Shown here: piece after piece, positions 60,801-64,000 of the stretch
How positions within the stretch are numbered: the stretch's first letter is position 1
How the letters are laid out: the number at the start of each line of letters is the position of its first letter
Source: Lytechinus variegatus
Taxonomy: Eukaryota; Echinodermata; Echinoidea; Temnopleuroida; Toxopneustidae
DNA length: 64,000 nucleotides
Reading direction: 5' to 3'
NCBI RefSeq assembly: GCF_018143015.1
Contig: NC_054740.1
Coordinates: 72,995,856-73,059,855, forward strand
The notes under the pieces: generated by a model
The model's database searches: none
What the model was told of the DNA's origin: nothing
The model's input: the letters and a program-made list of their open reading frames with translations, nothing else
Position numbers and translations under genes: made by a program

Positions 60801-63681
60801 TAATACATTATGTTATATTAGGGTTGAAACATAATTATCCATGATTTCAAATGCAGAGCGTTGTTTTCCAAAATCATCTTGCTTCCACCAAACTAACATA
60901 GTCATATAGAGAGGCAAATTGAGCGAGAATATATAGGCCTATATATAATAGCGTTTAGGCCTAGGCCTATATAGGCCTATTTCATATTTTTAAAGGGTAT
61001 AGACATGTATAGGTATATTTGTCTTTCCTTTCAGATGAATATATGCCCTTTTTAGAAGTTATATCTCATGGCTTTTTTTTCGTGTCGTAAAACTTGAAAC
61101 CGTTCTTGCCAACTTTTTTGTTATACCCTTACCAAGCTGATAAAAAAAGGCTATTTAGGCAGGCGCAAAGGTCTGGTAAAATAATCTCCACCAAGACCAT
61201 CATTATTACAACAACAAAAAAAAAAAGAGAGCTCTATCTCGAGCTCGGGGCCCGACAGAAATAAGGCCAATGCATTTCTTGACGTTTACCCCCGAAAAAA
61301 AGAATAGAATTAGCTTAGGTAAACTTAATAAGTAAATTCATGAATTAATCCCAATAAACAAGCAAAGTATATATATATAGGCCTATAGGCCTATCATCAC
61401 GAAAAAGCTATAGGGTCTGGGAAATATAGAATTAAAGTAATACGGCCAAGAAAACTTGATTTGCTGAGCTGTGCTCCATCATTTTTTTTTTCTCTGCAGG
61501 CCTATTTGATTTTTTTTAAAGTAAGAACCATTTAATTGAAATTCAAAAAAAGAAAAATTAAGTAAAAGGAATGTTAAAATGACAATGTCATCGTTTCGTC
61601 ACTCACTGAACAGTTTGTCGCGCAACAAATCTATAAATAGGTTTTGTGATCACTAACTAGTCTAGGTCAAGGATTTACAATTTTTGTATAGAATTCATAC
61701 AAAATTTTCATGCTGTTTAACAATAAATTCAAGTCATAAATACATTAAAAACAAGATTTTATTGAATGAAAAATTAATTTAGCTCTCATTTTCCTATGGT
61801 ATATACCTATTCCGTAAAAATATAATTACATACATTGTGAAAAGACTAACTTCGGATATGATAAACAATACATGATTGATTATCGCTTTACATGTACTTC
61901 GTCGACAGCAAATTTTCTAAAAAATTACTCATCAATATCTCCTTAGAAAGAGTGTTATTTTGTTCTTAGAATATTAACGTGACTGCATATAATTTTCTGG
62001 AAGGAATCATTCGAAGAAAGTGTTAATATGTGCTGTGGATTAGGCGCTGTAAGTAAATGATCGAATGATAATGTATTATAGAATCTGCGACGGCGAGAGT
62101 TTGCCTTTGACATGTTTGTGCTTTGTACCGTACGTAGGCCCACTGCACTGTCGATGACTACAAGTTACATGTATGACTACTACGGTGGGGAACCACTACG
62201 GTACAGCTAGCCTATGTGTAGTATGAGAAAAAAAATTAGAAGTTAGTAGAGGACTCCGTGATGATTTTGATATTGTCATTACATCTAGGCACGATTTATG
62301 GGACTATGCCTAGCAAACTTTGTAAGAATGGAATTCTCTTCATGACATTATCAATGACATTGCAATTTAATTTAAACAAAAAAATATTAATTGGTTTACA
62401 ATACTAATTACAAGGGCCTAGGCCTATGCCTTGTAACGTTTTAATATAGATAATAGACTGCACCTATTGTGTATGATTTATACCATTTCACACAAAAAAT
62501 AACAAAAATGAGAAGTTTCTTACCAAACCAATCTTGTGTATCCATTCGTAAGCACTGCAAATACAGTCAGTAGGCTTAACCTAAGTTGAGGACGCAATGA
62601 TGATGATTTTTTTTAGATACTGTCATATACTTCTTCATCATTGACGTCTTGACACTCTCTCCATAGTGTCTTAAGCGAAGGACCAAAACAAAGATGGATT
62701 TCCTTAGAAAAACCAACAACGGAAATACAATAGCGTCGACCCTAGAACCGTTTATGTATGACGTACATGACATGTGTACTTCCAAAAAGCAATGCCGTCT
62801 TAACGAACAATTTAGAGATAAAAATTATTATTTAAAAATATTTTTTTTTTTTATTATAAATAATTAATATTAATATATAAATTATTCATGATCATGAAAT
62901 AAATTTTAATATTTCTTAAATAATAGGCAAACCCTGGCTTGAACTGCTTCGTGATGACGTGTTGTAAATGATTATTTTATTATTGTAATAATATTTACAA
63001 TCAAAATTTACATTTTGCAAATATTATTGTAATAATATTTTTTTAGAATCAAAATATGAATTTTATTCTTTGTCAAATAGAGGGCCTATACAAAATTTGC
63101 TCAAAATTACAGCTATTGAGCACTCTTGGGAATAAAAAAAAGTATGCCCAATTTACTAGTGTAAAAAAAAAAATCACAACCATATGAAAATAAGTATTTT
63201 TATTTACAGAAGTGATATTTAAAGAATTTTGTAAATGTGTGTAGTGTACTGCAAAGATCTACAAATAAATTCCCCATAGGCAGGGTGGTTGCAGTGAACA
63301 AGTGTATAAAACCAATGTTTATTTTTTTTTACATTTAGTCATACCAGTAGATCATCTACTGTAGCTATAACATTTAGTGTTAAGTTCCTGGCACTAACCA
63401 CGCTAATGTTACGGGGGGTAACACAAAATTAGAGCATAGAAATTGGAAACAATGTCCTAGCGTCAACTTATTTTGTACACTGTACAGCAGCTGTTTTGTA
63501 AAGTCGGTCAATAGTTCTGCCCTATAATTTGGGCATTCCAAAATTTGTCACCTCTCTTCTCATGTGTGACCATGTCTGTGCACTTTAAAGTTTAAAGTAA
63601 CCTTTAGAATGAATATTACCCAGTGAAGGAGTGTTAATCTAAAAAAAATGATAATTTGTAATTTCTCCTATCCATACGTAG
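57815..63681. other. AT-rich gap before the SERINC exon
   Basis: Mostly featureless. It holds a CT-rich tract at 58655-58740, a purine-rich tract at 59150-59235, TAGGCCTA-rich patches at 60925-60990 and 61375-61395, and C runs at 59460 and 60070. The first SERINC exon should lie here or in an upstream promoter region but is not convincingly identifiable. Confidence 0.45.
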
Positions 63682-63846
63682 TTGGCGTGTTGCTTTGGTT
63701 CAGCAGCCTGCTCCTGTTGCTGTGCTGCCTGCCCATCATGCAAGAACTCAACATCCACCAGGATCGTCTACGGCCTCTTCTTGCTGGTTGGAGCCGTGGT
63801 CTCGGCCGTATTCCTCTTGCCGCAGGTCGATAAGGCTCTGTCCAAT
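63682..63846 (+). CDS. SERINC-family protein, partial gene (one internal exon)
   Basis: A 55-codon frame lies between an acceptor (CATACGTAG at 63681) and a GTAAGT donor at 63847. It encodes a cysteine-rich stretch (ACCFGSAACSCCCAACPSC), then KNSTSTRIVYGLFLLVGAVV and VFLLPQVDKALSN. This is the N-terminal signature of serine incorporators (SERINC/TDE1): cysteine clusters, the [KS]NSTxTR segment and the start of a membrane helix. These multipass proteins are linked to serine and lipid handling in membranes. Family proteins start about 12 residues earlier, so the first coding exon is upstream; I could not place it with confidence. The rest lies beyond the window. The paralog cannot be chosen from this exon alone. 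Confidence 0.85.
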
Positions 63847-64000
63847 GTAAGTATTGCCTTGCCATTTATTACACAGCTTTTAAAATCAATATTGAATTGA
63901 TTTGGTTTATGAAAAACAACATCAAACAGGCAGTTTGGGGAATCTGTTTCATTCATCATTTCCAGACAATTATGAATGATTTGATAGTCATATAAGCTAA

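Noticed and set aside
62294-62322. First coding exon of the SERINC gene
   Set aside because: ATGGGACTATGC followed by a possible GTAAGA donor gives MGLCLANF, but the usual G-x-x-x-S-A/x-W/Q pattern after MG is missing.

Overview
The window looks like invertebrate deuterostome chromosomal DNA, most likely an echinoderm and probably a sea urchin. It is AT-rich, with short exons in long introns, many short G or C runs and TA/GT microsatellites. It is packed with small non-autonomous DNA transposons and foldback elements, and it carries tRNA-derived SINEs. The species call is an inference from repeat style and gene content; nothing in the sequence names the species.

The genes with real support all lie on the + strand. 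Three are paralogous leucine-rich-repeat (LRR) type I membrane receptors spread over about 50 kb. LRR receptor 1 (4508-6271, two exons, about 422 aa) has a short basic cytoplasmic tail. LRR receptor 2 (17969-22605, four exons, about 659 aa) and LRR receptor 3 (50814-54082, three exons, about 655 aa) each encode the signal peptide, all LRRs, the transmembrane segment and most of the tail in one large exon. Very small phase-0 exons with tyrosine motifs follow. In receptor 2, two tandem exons of 57 and 54 bp each carry one canonical ITIM-type motif (IVYSSV and INYTTV, both followed by LPD). The 57-bp exon of receptor 3 carries an acidic DYSEV motif instead. The last exons of receptors 2 and 3 share an EW-x-x-NF module. 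A partial fourth gene starts at the right edge: one internal exon (63682-63846) of a SERINC-family membrane protein.

The layout is as follows. 0-4.4 kb: microsatellites, a MITE with a nested foldback element, G-rich low-complexity DNA. 4.5-7.2 kb: LRR receptor 1. 7.4-17.9 kb: dense transposon graveyard, mainly hAT-like non-autonomous elements. 17.9-22.6 kb: LRR receptor 2. 22.6-50.7 kb: intergenic DNA with SINEs, hAT-like elements, foldback elements and an 11-unit 53-bp tandem array. 50.8-54.1 kb: LRR receptor 3, with a MITE in its first mapped intron. 54-63.7 kb: probable 3' UTR, one composite element and otherwise mostly featureless AT-rich DNA.

The most interesting candidate system is the receptor cluster. 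It resembles a paired-receptor arrangement (short-tail form, ITIM-type form, acidic YxxV form) built on LRR ectodomains, with tail motifs carried on frame-neutral exons that alternative splicing could include or skip. A second theme is target-site evidence: six elements are flanked by exact 8-bp duplications and a seventh by one with a single mismatch, consistent with hAT-type transposition. I saw no retrovirus, LTR element, Polinton, rRNA, intact tRNA or CRISPR array.
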